From a virus, in the IMG/VR virus record IMGVR_UViG_3300031521_000033, positions 1 through 64,000 of that record: 64,000 nt of DNA. One strand, 5' to 3'. Each line of letters starts with the position of its first letter. The first letter of the stretch is position 1. The notes under the pieces were generated by a model, which worked only from the letters and a program-made list of their open reading frames with translations, was not told the DNA's origin and did no database searches. Of the stretch, positions 49,299 through 58,698 are shown one piece after another. Both the position numbers and the translations under genes were made by a program.

Positions 49299-49327
49299 AT
49301 AATATCACGATACACAACAAAAGTCAA
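49299..49327 (-). promoter_or_regulatory. Promoter for the 49272-47178 genes
   Basis: TTGACT (49327-49322), 17 bases, TATTAT (49304-49299) on the minus strand. Confidence 0.7.
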
Positions 49328-50337
49328 CAAAAATATTTAATTAATTTTTCAAACTCTTCTTTTTCTAAATCATTTATATCTCTACCTTCGGGAACACTAA
49401 CATAATTTATCAACTTACAGTTTATCAATGCTTTTGTAATTCTGTCTTTTCCTTTATGTCCTGCTGTGTCATTATCTAATGCTATAATATATTTCCTTAC
49501 AGGTAGTTGTTTTAATTGTTCACACTGTGCTTTATTGCCTGTTCCATTTAATGCTACTGCATATTTACCATAACTCCAAATTGTCAATGCATTTATAATA
49601 CTTTCACAAATATAAACCTCATTTGGATATTCCTCTAATTGACTCAATTCATAAATTCCATATAATGGTTTTTCTACCCCAACTGGATAATTAAACATCT
49701 TTTTATCAATTGCTCTTCTTGCAATAAATAATACCTTTCCAGTTTTATCTCGGACAGGAAATGTTATGCATTCAATTTCGTTCCCATCTTCAACTAATTT
49801 GAATGATTTATCATACCCAACATCAAATCTTTCAATGGTTTCATCATTTAACCTTCTTTCATACATATATGGATGTGTAAAACGGTATGAATCCAATTCT
49901 ACCTCACTCACGCTGTCTGTACTAGTTTTTTCTACATTGCGTGATAGATTGCATAAGTCTATAGGCTTTCTATCGTCTACGGCAATTGTGAGGAACGTTT
50001 CTAAAAGCCACTTCTTACCAAACATTCCCATATCGTCATAGCCAAAACAATTGGATACTAATTCTTCAAAACTCTTTGTTGTCTTACATGTTTGACAATT
50101 AAATGTTCCAGCTAATACGGGTTCATTACTTCTCATGATATCCCTTGTTAAAATTCCCGCACTTGGATGACGCTCTTGACCATTTTTGTGGTAAGGGCAA
50201 GTTACCATGATGTTATCCCCACTTGATTTTATATCTCTAAATAATAGTAAGGGGTTATCCATATTAACTTGCCGCTTCAACTCTTTTATAATTGTCATTT
50301 CTGATTCAAGCAATGGATGGTTTGATACCTTGATCAT
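49324..50337 (-). CDS. DnaG-type primase
   Basis: 337 aa. N-terminal zinc ribbon CPYHKNGQERHPS ... FNCQTCKT; middle RNA polymerase region with VRDKTGKVLFIARR; TOPRIM motifs EVYICESIINALT (the catalytic Glu) and IIALDNDTAGHKG (D-x-D). It lacks the C-terminal helicase-binding domain of host DnaG. It makes primers together with the DnaB-like helicase at 51797. Confidence 0.9.
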   Translation of the reverse strand: MIKVSNHPLLESEMTIIKELKRQVNMDNPLLLFRDIKSSGDNIMVTCPYHKNGQERHPSAGILTRDIMRSNEPVLAGTFNCQTCKTTKSFEELVSNCFGYDDMGMFGKKWLLETFLTIAVDDRKPIDLCNLSRNVEKTSTDSVSEVELDSYRFTHPYMYERRLNDETIERFDVGYDKSFKLVEDGNEIECITFPVRDKTGKVLFIARRAIDKKMFNYPVGVEKPLYGIYELSQLEEYPNEVYICESIINALTIWSYGKYAVALNGTGNKAQCEQLKQLPVRKYIIALDNDTAGHKGKDRITKALINCKLINYVSVPEGRDINDLEKEEFEKLIKYFC

Positions 50338-50498
50338 TTAATCTCTTCCCATTTAATTTTAACCATTCCCAATACTGCTTCCTCTGCACTCATTTGGACA
50401 GCATGGTCAAAATACCCTCTGCCCTGATTCTCTAATTCCGGTACGTTCATTTCAAATTCAATTGGTTCATTTAATGATATGATTACTTTAACTAGCAT
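50334..50498 (-). CDS. Small hypothetical protein
   Basis: 54 aa (MLVKVIISLNEPIEFEMNV...). AAGGAGATG upstream. ATGA overlap with primase. Confidence 0.58.
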   Translation of the reverse strand: MLVKVIISLNEPIEFEMNVPELENQGRGYFDHAVQMSAEEAVLGMVKIKWEEIK

Positions 50499-50719
50499 TA
50501 AAACATCTCCTTGTATGGTATAAATTTTCTAAAATTTGCTACCAATCCACTACGAGGTAATTCAATATAATCATTTCCATTTTGCAATCGCAGTAATCCT
50601 GATATATCTTCCTTACCGGTGTACCCACAATATTCCCAAATTGAACCTCTTAAGATGGTGTACCACATATATTCTTCATACCTTGGCATCCTAAACTGTC
50701 TTATACATTTGTAAAACAT
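50498..50719 (-). CDS. Hypothetical protein
   Basis: 73 aa from ATG 50719 (AAAGGGGG upstream). Many aromatics (YEEYMWYTILRGSIWEY). Ends overlapping the next start by one base. Confidence 0.6.
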   Translation of the reverse strand: MFYKCIRQFRMPRYEEYMWYTILRGSIWEYCGYTGKEDISGLLRLQNGNDYIELPRSGLVANFRKFIPYKEMF

Positions 50720-50721
50720 AT

Positions 50722-51051
50722 CTAATCCCCCTTTATATGTACGTTTGTATACCCACAATCATCACATCTTGTTACAATTATATCCTCAATTTTACCTCTG
50801 TACACATCTTCCTTGCCATAAAAGGCTACCGCATCACAGCAACCCTCAATGATATTTTCCGATTTGCAGAATGGGCATTTTATGAATCTTGTATCGCTTA
50901 CACCTTCTAAAAATTCCTTTAATTGCTTAAACTTTGCAACTTCTTCAATCTCTTCATCAAATACTGCGACTTCATTTTTAGTGTTGTAGCTTTTAACTGC
51001 AAATTCTAACATCCTTCTTCTCCGTGTTAACCATGGTTTATGTTTTCCCAT
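50722..51051 (-). CDS. Zinc-ribbon protein
   Basis: 109 aa. FIKCPFCKSENI and TRCDDCGYTNV form a TFIIB/Lar-like zinc ribbon. The next gene carries a related ribbon (RCPICNGEM, SYCKSCEYV). Confidence 0.66.
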   Translation of the reverse strand: MGKHKPWLTRRRRMLEFAVKSYNTKNEVAVFDEEIEEVAKFKQLKEFLEGVSDTRFIKCPFCKSENIIEGCCDAVAFYGKEDVYRGKIEDIIVTRCDDCGYTNVHIKGD

Positions 51052-51061
51052 TTACTCACCC

Positions 51062-51310
51062 TTAAAAATGTGCCTTTACATATTCACAACTTTTGCAATA
51101 ACTAAAATATATATTGTCTACAATGCTTCCATAGTTTGCACTCCACTCTGCTGACATCTCACCATTACATATCGGGCATCTTTCTACATCATACACCAAT
51201 GAATTCAATAATGCAATAGCTAATGTTAAACTCTTTACTTCTTCACTGTTTGTACACCTTTTCATGGCTGCATATAAATCATGAGATGCTTTTGTTACAT
51301 CTGTTGTCAT
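51062..51310 (-). CDS. Zinc-ribbon protein (relative of 50722)
   Basis: 82 aa; helical N-terminus then two C-x-x-C knuckles. Like Lar-type restriction-alleviation proteins in layout, but this is only a resemblance. Confidence 0.63.
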   Translation of the reverse strand: MTTDVTKASHDLYAAMKRCTNSEEVKSLTLAIALLNSLVYDVERCPICNGEMSAEWSANYGSIVDNIYFSYCKSCEYVKAHF

Positions 51311-51782
51311 TAATTTTCCCCCTCATCATATCTGTTACTATGTTACTTTTAATCCTTTCTGGATGTAAAATATACTTATTTGAATGAATAAATTTTATTT
51401 TTTCCTCTACCGTTAGACATATTTTACTATATTTAAATAGTTTATACATATCAACCCTTCCTAAATAAATAAATTTAGTTGGAGTAATAAACCAATGTTC
51501 ACTATTTTCTCGAAAATCCGAACAGTTTGGAGGTATATATGGAACTTCCTCTGTAAAATACAAATAAGGGTTTTCGTGAAAATACTTCTTAAAATCATCC
51601 ATTGCTGGTTTTTCTATTCCCATAATACCTCTCAAGCAATTAAGTACTGTATCCGACACACATATTCTAGGAATATCACCCTCTTCTGATCTACACCAAT
51701 TATACTCTTCGGCCGCCTTTGGTATTGATGGTTTTATAGTTGGTTTCTTACCTGTAAACTCTCTTCTGACGTGATACCACAT
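51279..51782 (-). CDS. Hypothetical protein
   Basis: 167 aa (begins MWYHVRREFTGKKPTI). GGGGAGGAAATAGGG upstream. Ends IKSNIVTDMMRG... with a basic tail. Overlaps the next gene by 32 bases. Unknown. Confidence 0.65.
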   Translation of the reverse strand: MWYHVRREFTGKKPTIKPSIPKAAEEYNWCRSEEGDIPRICVSDTVLNCLRGIMGIEKPAMDDFKKYFHENPYLYFTEEVPYIPPNCSDFRENSEHWFITPTKFIYLGRVDMYKLFKYSKICLTVEEKIKFIHSNKYILHPERIKSNIVTDMMRGKINDNRCNKSIS

Positions 51783-51796
51783 CCCTATTTCCTCCC

Positions 51797-53068
51797 CTAA
51801 AATACACTTCCAAAGTTTTCTTTTTGAATTTCCTTTACTTCCTGATCCGGTATTTCTTCAATTGTTGGTATCCATGTAAAAATAGCATGATCAATATCCC
51901 ATGTATATAATACTTTTGATCCTGATTTACCGTATCTGTTTTTCTGTAGTCCTAATTCTAATGCCGGACCACACTGACGAATTGAAATAACCCTTGTTGC
52001 ACTATATGCAATACCATCTGAATCTCTGATATTTTCAAGTGTTACTTCCCCAACTACTCCATCTTTCTGCTTTGTTCCATTACGATTTGACTGCACAACT
52101 GTCAATATAGGAATTTTAAATTCTAACGACAGATTAAATAAATCTCTACTGATATTTGCTAGTGTTGTTGATTTATTATCTCCTCTTGCATATCTTTCAT
52201 CTTCCAAATATGAAATACCATCAATACATAAAAATGTCAAATGGTGAGTTATTATATACTGCCTCAATTTGCTTACTGTTATGGTATCGCCAAAATCATT
52301 TGGTATTGCTACATTAAATTCCTTTTCACTAATCTTTGTTACATTTTTAAGGTAATCTTCATACCCCTCTACCTCTGTACCTGTAATTAAAGCTGTATTT
52401 GAAAAACTTCCAACAACTGTATCAAATCTATACCCAATTGAATTAGCTGACATTTCTGGACTAATAAATCCAACGGTTTCCCCATTCTGCCATGCGGTTA
52501 CAGCTGTTTTTACTAATATTTGAGATTTACCTACGCCACTTCTAGCAAGCAGCACAATTAGTTCTTCACCTTTTAACCAACCATATGTCAATTTATCTAA
52601 TTCAGGAAACCCACTTGCAACTGACCAAATTTCACCATTATGTTTTGCTTTCCATGAATCAAGCCTAGATTGGTTGTGGTGAGCAATATCTATTCCTGTA
52701 ATAGAATATGCAGGTGTTAATGTTTTAGCAGTTTGTAGAAGGTATGACACAGCCTCATTTGCATTTGTAGTCAACAGATTTGCTGATTGCTGAATGACCT
52801 GTACTGTTTCTGTGTATAAATGTTCCTCTCGTAGCCTATCAATTAATGCGACATCTGGTTCTCTCACATCAATAAACTTCCAATTTGGAAACTTATCAAT
52901 GAATGTTTCTTTATCCATTACAACTTTATACTGCTTATAATGACTTATAATACTGTTAAACTCAGTTTCGTACCCAATCATATATTCTGACGTAATTGCA
53001 TTGTCAATAATCATATTGATATTTTTTGATAATAGTACTTTATTTATAAACTGTACTGATGAGATCAC
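51797..53068 (-). CDS. DnaB-like replicative helicase
   Basis: 423 aa. RecA-fold domain with P-loop LLARSGVGKSQ, Walker B FLCIDGISYLE, and VVQSNRNG plus the C-terminal ALELGLQKNRYGKSG arginine-finger region. The N-terminal third is helical, as in hexameric DnaB. It starts at a GTG overlapping the stop of the loader gene (GTGA), implying coupled synthesis of helicase and loader. Confidence 0.9.
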   Translation of the reverse strand: MISSVQFINKVLLSKNINMIIDNAITSEYMIGYETEFNSIISHYKQYKVVMDKETFIDKFPNWKFIDVREPDVALIDRLREEHLYTETVQVIQQSANLLTTNANEAVSYLLQTAKTLTPAYSITGIDIAHHNQSRLDSWKAKHNGEIWSVASGFPELDKLTYGWLKGEELIVLLARSGVGKSQILVKTAVTAWQNGETVGFISPEMSANSIGYRFDTVVGSFSNTALITGTEVEGYEDYLKNVTKISEKEFNVAIPNDFGDTITVSKLRQYIITHHLTFLCIDGISYLEDERYARGDNKSTTLANISRDLFNLSLEFKIPILTVVQSNRNGTKQKDGVVGEVTLENIRDSDGIAYSATRVISIRQCGPALELGLQKNRYGKSGSKVLYTWDIDHAIFTWIPTIEEIPDQEVKEIQKENFGSVF

Positions 53069-53763
53069 GTTGCACCACCTGCCTTATAAACTGATCCCTT
53101 GCCACGCATGCCAACACCCTTTAATTCTAATACATAACCACTTTGTACACGATCGCTTACCCTGACATCTATTTTACTATCTAATATATCTGGTGGCAGA
53201 TTTCCTGTAAAGATTGTACTTAAACCATTTGAATATCTGTGATCCACAATACTTGATATTCCTGTATCATCATATTTTGACTGCTCACACGCACCAATAT
53301 CATCTAACACAACAAGTTCTCTTTCTCTTAAATTTGTCATGATCTCTTGTTTCTTTTCTACATTATAAAAATCCTTTAATGATAATAGTAATGTTGGTAC
53401 ATATTCAAACCACGCCCTTGACTTAAATCCATTTCCATAATGACAACATGCCAAATATGCTTGCATTAACTTTATACTCCAAACCGACTTCCCCGAACCA
53501 ACGTTCTCCCCATATAAATATAAAAAGTTACCATTTGATACAAAATTTACAATATCTTTTTTTATATTGGCGAGTTGCACAAATGCATCATAATCACAAT
53601 CCATTGGTGTTAACTTATTTACACCTTGTCGTGCTTTAGGTATATTTGATGTCTTCATAAGATAATCTATCTCCATATATCTTGTGCATGTAAATGTGCA
53701 GTTATCTTTGCAATTTCCATAAAATGGACAACCCTTATCTATATACTTAAATTCATATTCCAA
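53065..53763 (-). CDS. DnaC/IstB-like helicase loader
   Basis: 232 aa AAA+ protein. Cys-rich start CPFYGNCKDNCTFTC, then P-loop LYGENVGSGKS, Walker B LVVLDDIGA, and STIFTGNLPPDILDSKID as sensor 1. Loads the neighbouring hexameric helicase onto ssDNA. Confidence 0.87.
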   Translation of the reverse strand: MEYEFKYIDKGCPFYGNCKDNCTFTCTRYMEIDYLMKTSNIPKARQGVNKLTPMDCDYDAFVQLANIKKDIVNFVSNGNFLYLYGENVGSGKSVWSIKLMQAYLACCHYGNGFKSRAWFEYVPTLLLSLKDFYNVEKKQEIMTNLRERELVVLDDIGACEQSKYDDTGISSIVDHRYSNGLSTIFTGNLPPDILDSKIDVRVSDRVQSGYVLELKGVGMRGKGSVYKAGGAT

Positions 53764-53775
53764 TTCATCACCTGC

Positions 53776-54054
53776 TCATAACTGTTTTAACTGTTCTTCA
53801 ACATTCTGCAATCTTCTTTTAAATATTTCTAATAATATGGGACGAATAGCTTCGTTGCATTCTTCATCAAGTTCTACAGTTGTGTGTATTTCATTAAATA
53901 CGGCATGCTTATACTTGTCTACTTTAAACTCATCATATAAAACCTGACATTTTATTACATTTTTTATCTCATTACTAAGTGGTTTAATAATATCTTTCCA
54001 CGCGTTAAATTGCCTAGTCAATTCTTCTACTTTATCTACATTATTAATATCCAT
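53776..54054 (-). CDS. Hypothetical helical protein
   Basis: 92 aa from ATG 54054 (AGGTGAG upstream). Helical, with heptads at the end (RLQNVEEQLKQL). Between helicase loader and ThyX. Confidence 0.63.
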   Translation of the reverse strand: MDINNVDKVEELTRQFNAWKDIIKPLSNEIKNVIKCQVLYDEFKVDKYKHAVFNEIHTTVELDEECNEAIRPILLEIFKRRLQNVEEQLKQL

Positions 54055-54058
54055 TTTC

Positions 54059-55687
54059 TCACCTAAAATCGTCAAATAATATTGGAATACTTTCTTGGCA
54101 TTGCCCTAACAGATCCTTTGCAATAATCTGCATATCTGGATGTGCATGCGAATCGGTTCTTAGTTTAAAGAAATGTTGCCACTCTCTTACATTGCCTGTT
54201 ACAAATATTTCCGTTGCTAAACATGTTGGTAATACTGATCTTGCAATATCTGTACTCATTCCGCTTTCCAATAATTCCATATATGCATTTTCTGACTGTC
54301 TCATTGCAAATTCCCATGCTTTATTTGCAAGATACAAGTTTAAATCCTGTGCTACATCTGAATCTTCTGGTGACTTTAATCCTGATGGTTTAATAACTGT
54401 AATCTCACTTCCAAATTTACCTTTTGAATAATTACAATATCTTGTGCTGCTCTGTGCAAATGAGAATAGTCTGTGCCTTACAATTTCATGTGAAATGCCA
54501 CGATCACACACAATATCTGCTGAAAATACGGCATGTTCAATCATTGCACAATTTCCGCATAAAGATGGTATTTTGTTTTTACCCCTAACAATAATTATAC
54601 CAGTGGATACTTGTACACAATAAACTGGCAGGTTATCTACATTAATTATTACTACTTTACTATCTGGTTTCCGCGTGTCATTTACAATTATAGAATTATT
54701 GGCTTTTATTCTTACTCTATAAAGTGGTTTCCAATGAATATTGTCTAGTTTAGTCACATCCCCTATATATAAAGTATATCCTGCTAAACTACCATGATTA
54801 ACTAACCACTCAGCAACATAAGAAGAAGTTGTTCCTATATTTTTGCTCCAATTAGACTTGTTACCATCAGCATTGAATAATCCCTTAATGATCGATTTAA
54901 TTTTAATTGGGTCCTCCATATGTGGTAAGAATTTCTCTTTATCCCTTACATACCTACTATTAAATTCATTACCAATATTTTTCATAGTCAAAGTTATTCT
55001 GTTACCTTTTTTAATGCTATAGATAATTCCTAAATTGGTGGCTAAATTAATCAGATAATCTATTTTACGTTTCTTTTTTAAATGAAATTCTAATCTATTC
55101 CCATTCAGACGACTACCGTCTCCTATCCAAAATCCCACTAATTCCCACCAACAATCTATATCTTCCGGTATTCTACAGGCTGTAGGTGTATAGAACTTTC
55201 GTTCACCATTCGTTAATTTATTCCCATTATCTTGTTTATATTCAATCTCATCATTTTTAAATAATTTGTAGTTATAATTTGTTGCGTCACTAGAGATACT
55301 TCTAACTGTTCCAAACATATTATGACCTGCTGTTGTCATATAACCCAATGAACCAGAATAGTCATACATCTTACCAGTATAATTGTAACCTATCAGATTA
55401 TTTGGCATTTCAAACCCATTAAATGACCCATTTTGATTAACTGTTGCAACCTTATACTGTCCTTTATAGTCACTAAATTTAATAAATCCCTGCTCAGTCA
55501 GTATCTCTGTATCTCCATCATAACAGTGTCCGCTTTTAATTAATCCTCTGACCATCTTTTCAGCACTGCCCTCTTGAATCTTATCTTCTGATTTATAACA
55601 AAGTCTTGCTGCACGTTCAATCTTTTCTAACATTTCCTTACCACTCATATCCAGTAATAACTTTGCTGACGGTTCAATAATATTCAT
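54059..55687 (-). CDS. thyX: Flavin-dependent thymidylate synthase ThyX with an intein
   Basis: 542 aa precursor; 217 aa after removal of residues 55-379, the normal ThyX size. The ThyX signature RHRLFSFAQSSTRY follows GISHEIV; N-terminal AARLCYKSEDKI and C-terminal ECRxWxHFF-like REWQHFFKLR, then LRTDSHAHPD, complete the enzyme. It makes dTMP from dUMP with FAD and methylenetetrahydrofolate. It works with the NrdD/NrdG genes next to it in dNTP supply. Confidence 0.95.
   Translation of the reverse strand: MNIIEPSAKLLLDMSGKEMLEKIERAARLCYKSEDKIQEGSAEKMVRGLIKSGHCYDGDTEILTEQGFIKFSDYKGQYKVATVNQNGSFNGFEMPNNLIGYNYTGKMYDYSGSLGYMTTAGHNMFGTVRSISSDATNYNYKLFKNDEIEYKQDNGNKLTNGERKFYTPTACRIPEDIDCWWELVGFWIGDGSRLNGNRLEFHLKKKRKIDYLINLATNLGIIYSIKKGNRITLTMKNIGNEFNSRYVRDKEKFLPHMEDPIKIKSIIKGLFNADGNKSNWSKNIGTTSSYVAEWLVNHGSLAGYTLYIGDVTKLDNIHWKPLYRVRIKANNSIIVNDTRKPDSKVVIINVDNLPVYCVQVSTGIIIVRGKNKIPSLCGNCAMIEHAVFSADIVCDRGISHEIVRHRLFSFAQSSTRYCNYSKGKFGSEITVIKPSGLKSPEDSDVAQDLNLYLANKAWEFAMRQSENAYMELLESGMSTDIARSVLPTCLATEIFVTGNVREWQHFFKLRTDSHAHPDMQIIAKDLLGQCQESIPILFDDFR
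54551..55525 (-). other. Intein in ThyX with DOD homing endonuclease
   Basis: 325 residues from Cys55 (CYDGDTEILT) to Asn379 (SLCGN), followed by Cys. Block B TTAGHN; endonuclease motifs LVGFWIGDGS and IIKGLFNADGN. The penultimate residue is Gly, not the usual His, and block F (VYCVQVSTGIII) is unusual. Insertion is in the N-terminal third of ThyX after IKSGH. Confidence 0.9.
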
Positions 55688-55773
55688 TAATCGATACTCC
55701 CTACTAATCTATATTTTAATCTTGCATAATTATGGATGATAAAAGAATTATACATTATCATTTCTATCGACAT
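55687..55773 (-). CDS. Very small coupled protein
   Basis: 28 aa (MSIEMIMYNSFIIHNYARL...). It exactly bridges two genes: its ATG overlaps the upstream stop and its stop overlaps the ThyX start. The GTAGGGAG ahead of ThyX lies within it. Confidence 0.48.
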   Translation of the reverse strand: MSIEMIMYNSFIIHNYARLKYRLVGSID

Positions 55774-56135
55774 TATTTTGCCACCTCTAAATATTTAATT
55801 CCTATATTCTTTCCTCTTTTTATATACATCCATACACCTGTAATTGATCCCTCATCTATTACTGCCCTTTTTAGCATATGTTGTAGATCTGGTAAAGCCA
55901 TGCTATATTCTAGGTTATTAGTATCAGTTAGTAAAGCAGTTTCTGGTGTACACCCCCTTGCGATCCATTTAATCTTCATTGTGTCTTCCCATAGTTTATT
56001 TTCTTTATACACAGGTAATACTTGATAATCACATTCTGTATAATCTTCAAAACACTTATTGCCCCATTTACCATCTGTTGCTCTTATATACCATAATACC
56101 TTTTTATCTGCTGTCAGTGTTTGGTTTAATACCAT
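55773..56135 (-). CDS. Hypothetical protein
   Basis: 120 aa from ATG 56135 (GAGGGGGG upstream). The frame is open further, but that part covers the promoter at 56163-56191. Contains WYIRATDGKWGNKCFEDYTE. Unknown. Confidence 0.64.
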   Translation of the reverse strand: MVLNQTLTADKKVLWYIRATDGKWGNKCFEDYTECDYQVLPVYKENKLWEDTMKIKWIARGCTPETALLTDTNNLEYSMALPDLQHMLKRAVIDEGSITGVWMYIKRGKNIGIKYLEVAK

Positions 56136-56162
56136 TTTCGTTCCCCCCTCATCTATAATATC

Positions 56163-56191
56163 AGTATACCACCGTCTGCAATATATGTCAA
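56163..56191 (-). promoter_or_regulatory. Promoter for the 56135-49324 operon
   Basis: TTGACA (56191-56186), 17 bases, TATACT (56168-56163), TGG before the -10. Drives ThyX, helicase loader, helicase and primase. Confidence 0.82.
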
Positions 56192-56201
56192 TATATAAAA
56201 A

Positions 56202-56234
56202 TAAAAAGATGAAGAAATTAATCCCCATCTTTTA
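56202..56234 (-). terminator. Intrinsic terminator after the nrd genes
   Basis: Extended stem GATGGGGA (56229-56222) with TCTTCATC (56215-56208), then TTTTTATTTT on the minus strand. Confidence 0.8.
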
Positions 56235-56237
56235 AAT

Positions 56238-56435
56238 TTATCTTACATATAATCCGCATCTGCATGCTTGCAATTCCCTCATATATCTACAAGGGCAAAT
56301 AGTATCTTCATTCCTATTTGGCAAGCAGGGACAAAATCCATCATTCTTATTTAATTTGTCAATGATCACTTGCACATGATTAATATCTGGATTTGTTTTC
56401 ATATTATATTTAGTTGCAATTGTTTCTAACGTCAA
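56238..56435 (-). CDS. Ferredoxin-thioredoxin-reductase-like Cys protein
   Basis: 65 aa. FCPCLPNRNEDTICPCRYM and ACRCGLY give C-x-C ... C-x-C ... C-x-C in the order of the catalytic chain of ferredoxin:thioredoxin reductase, which holds a 4Fe-4S cluster and a redox disulfide. It overlaps nrdD by 4 bases, so it may supply electrons to the anaerobic reductase or repair it. It is shorter than plant-type FTR beta (about 110 aa). Confidence 0.72.
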   Translation of the reverse strand: MTLETIATKYNMKTNPDINHVQVIIDKLNKNDGFCPCLPNRNEDTICPCRYMRELQACRCGLYVR

Positions 56436-58228
56436 ATATAAAACCTTCTCTCAGCCTCACGCTGTCTCGCTTCACTGAAATTCTTGATTCGTTTCAAATA
56501 CCCAATTACACGTGTTGCATAATCAATATCATCACTACCACATTTTATGCAGTATTTTTCAGTATTTGAATCAATATAACCACATTTGTTACATACACTA
56601 AATTTAACATTTATGGTCCAATATGGTACGCCATTAACTCGGCATAGTTCAAATAGATCTTTTGCTTGCTTATATGAAATTGTCTGACCTAATGCTAAAT
56701 GTAATGCTGATCCACCATCCAAGTATTGTGTAATCTCATTACCATGTAATTTAATCTTATCTAATATACTGGTATTTTCATCCTCTGATAAATAGAAGTA
56801 TGAATTATAACAATCTCTATTTACCTTTAATCCATCTGCTTTATCCCAATTTGCATTTTTAACCCCTAATGCTTCTGCCGGAACTTGTTCACAATTGAAT
56901 CTACACCCCGTTTCTTCCAGTGCTTTCTTATTATTCATTGACAATTGGTTTAAAACCTTACCTGCCCAAGTTTTGTATGTATCATTGTTTGATATTGTCA
57001 TTCCTAAGTATTCAGCCGCCTCAACAAATCCATTAATACCAATTGTCAAAAACTGCTTGTCAATATCCATAAATCCTGCCGTAAATGATGGTAACAATCC
57101 ATTTTTAATATATTCTACATATAATGCTTTATGTGCTAATAAATACTTATGCACACGGCTCTGAATTTCATCTAAGTCAACATTTGTCTGAACAATCCTA
57201 TTCATATTTAATGTAATTACCTGTGCTGAACCCGTTACAACACCACCTGCACCTAATGTATAACTAAACGTATTATCTGCTAATTTGTTCTGTAATCGGC
57301 AGCATGAACTCAAGCTATCAACACTATCTGACATATATACAAAGAATGAATTTCCTAGGCTCATTTCACTACTGCAAAATTCCATAAACTTTGTATCAAC
57401 AAATCCTGAATCACTAGTTAACATACTAGCTGTAACTACTGGAAATGTCAATAGTTCTTTTTCGCGCTCATGCCTAAACCAGCTCATGAATACCTCTTGT
57501 AGGTCTCTTGTACTTTCTAAATTTACGGTTGTTCCATCTGGATAAAAGAATCCTTTAAACATTTCTGCCATATATGGTTTATCAAATATTGATATGTTCC
57601 AGAAGCAAGATTGATTACCTCTTGCACTTGCGGGCTGATTTAACGCGTACACCACGCCCTGTAACTCTTGAATTACTTCGCTACGGTGCTCTGTTAGATA
57701 CCGTTCCCCATATTCCTTACGTGCAAAATAATCAAAGTAATGTAAAAATTCTACTGTTGCAATTGCTCCGGCATAATCTGATGTTACTTGATAAATAAGA
57801 TTTACAAATGATCCGCAAAAACTTTGTAAATTTTTTGGTGCTTTTGATACTCCACCAAGACATTTTGTTCCTTCTAATAAAAATGGATATAATGTAATTG
57901 AGGCACAATATGGTCTTAATGAACTTGCATCATGCGCATAAATTACATGTGATTCTAAATCTTTTATATACTGATTTGCCAATTCAGTCCCATACATTTC
58001 TGATATCTTATCACACACAAGTCTCATATTAACCTGTGTCATATCAACTTTATACAATTCTGATTCAATTGTTGCAATGGTCTTATTAATTATATTAGAA
58101 TTAGCATCAATCTCACTACCTGTTGCAGCATTTGTAGCCTTAATATAGCTTGAAATGAATTGACACTTTTCATTAATTTGCTTATCTGTTAATTTATACA
58201 ATTTATCCCCTAACCCCTCTGTAAACAC
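56432..58228 (-). CDS. nrdD: Anaerobic ribonucleoside-triphosphate reductase
   Basis: 598 aa, shorter than many host enzymes (about 700) because the N-terminal ATP-cone looks reduced or absent. The C-terminal CNKC ... CIKC zinc site and the glycyl-radical loop RVIGYL (Gly about 576) are intact. It reduces ribonucleotides to deoxyribonucleotides under anoxic conditions after activation by NrdG. Reducing the cone would remove dATP feedback control, useful to a phage. Confidence 0.95.
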   Translation of the reverse strand: MFTEGLGDKLYKLTDKQINEKCQFISSYIKATNAATGSEIDANSNIINKTIATIESELYKVDMTQVNMRLVCDKISEMYGTELANQYIKDLESHVIYAHDASSLRPYCASITLYPFLLEGTKCLGGVSKAPKNLQSFCGSFVNLIYQVTSDYAGAIATVEFLHYFDYFARKEYGERYLTEHRSEVIQELQGVVYALNQPASARGNQSCFWNISIFDKPYMAEMFKGFFYPDGTTVNLESTRDLQEVFMSWFRHEREKELLTFPVVTASMLTSDSGFVDTKFMEFCSSEMSLGNSFFVYMSDSVDSLSSCCRLQNKLADNTFSYTLGAGGVVTGSAQVITLNMNRIVQTNVDLDEIQSRVHKYLLAHKALYVEYIKNGLLPSFTAGFMDIDKQFLTIGINGFVEAAEYLGMTISNNDTYKTWAGKVLNQLSMNNKKALEETGCRFNCEQVPAEALGVKNANWDKADGLKVNRDCYNSYFYLSEDENTSILDKIKLHGNEITQYLDGGSALHLALGQTISYKQAKDLFELCRVNGVPYWTINVKFSVCNKCGYIDSNTEKYCIKCGSDDIDYATRVIGYLKRIKNFSEARQREAERRFYI

Positions 58229-58698
58229 CCTGTAATATCTTCAAGTTTACCTTCTGTAATTTTATATAGTATCTGATTTGTACCTTTTGTTGCAAGACCA
58301 CCTATATCCTCTTTATAACTTCCAATTTTCAGATAATCTAAGTATGGTATATACATTTTGTGATCTTCTAATTTGTCTAATCCACTGTATAGCCCAACAC
58401 AACAACATGTTTCTTTTACACTTTTTAATAACGCAACTAAAGTTGTTTCTGTAATTCCACCATTATTTGTACCACCCATAATAATAACTGCATTAGCACC
58501 TTTATATATTTCGTTATGGACCGTATATACTATGCTTTGTAAACTTGTTTTATCCGCCACACCACACCTTAAATGGTCTGAATGACATCCTTTACAGTTA
58601 TTATAACATTGTCCCATCTCAATAAATAGTGAAATTTTGTCCGGTAATTCTGTCAGTGTTACTCCCGTTGTCACAACCGGATATGTATAATTAATCAT
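58210..58698 (-). CDS. nrdG: Anaerobic ribonucleotide reductase activase
   Basis: 162 aa radical-SAM protein. CYNNCKGC (Cys31, 35, 38) binds the 4Fe-4S cluster, and IMGGTNNGG is the SAM-binding GGE-like stretch. Makes the glycyl radical on NrdD. Overlaps nrdD by 19 bases. Confidence 0.93.
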   Translation of the reverse strand: MINYTYPVVTTGVTLTELPDKISLFIEMGQCYNNCKGCHSDHLRCGVADKTSLQSIVYTVHNEIYKGANAVIIMGGTNNGGITETTLVALLKSVKETCCCVGLYSGLDKLEDHKMYIPYLDYLKIGSYKEDIGGLATKGTNQILYKITEGKLEDITGCLQRG

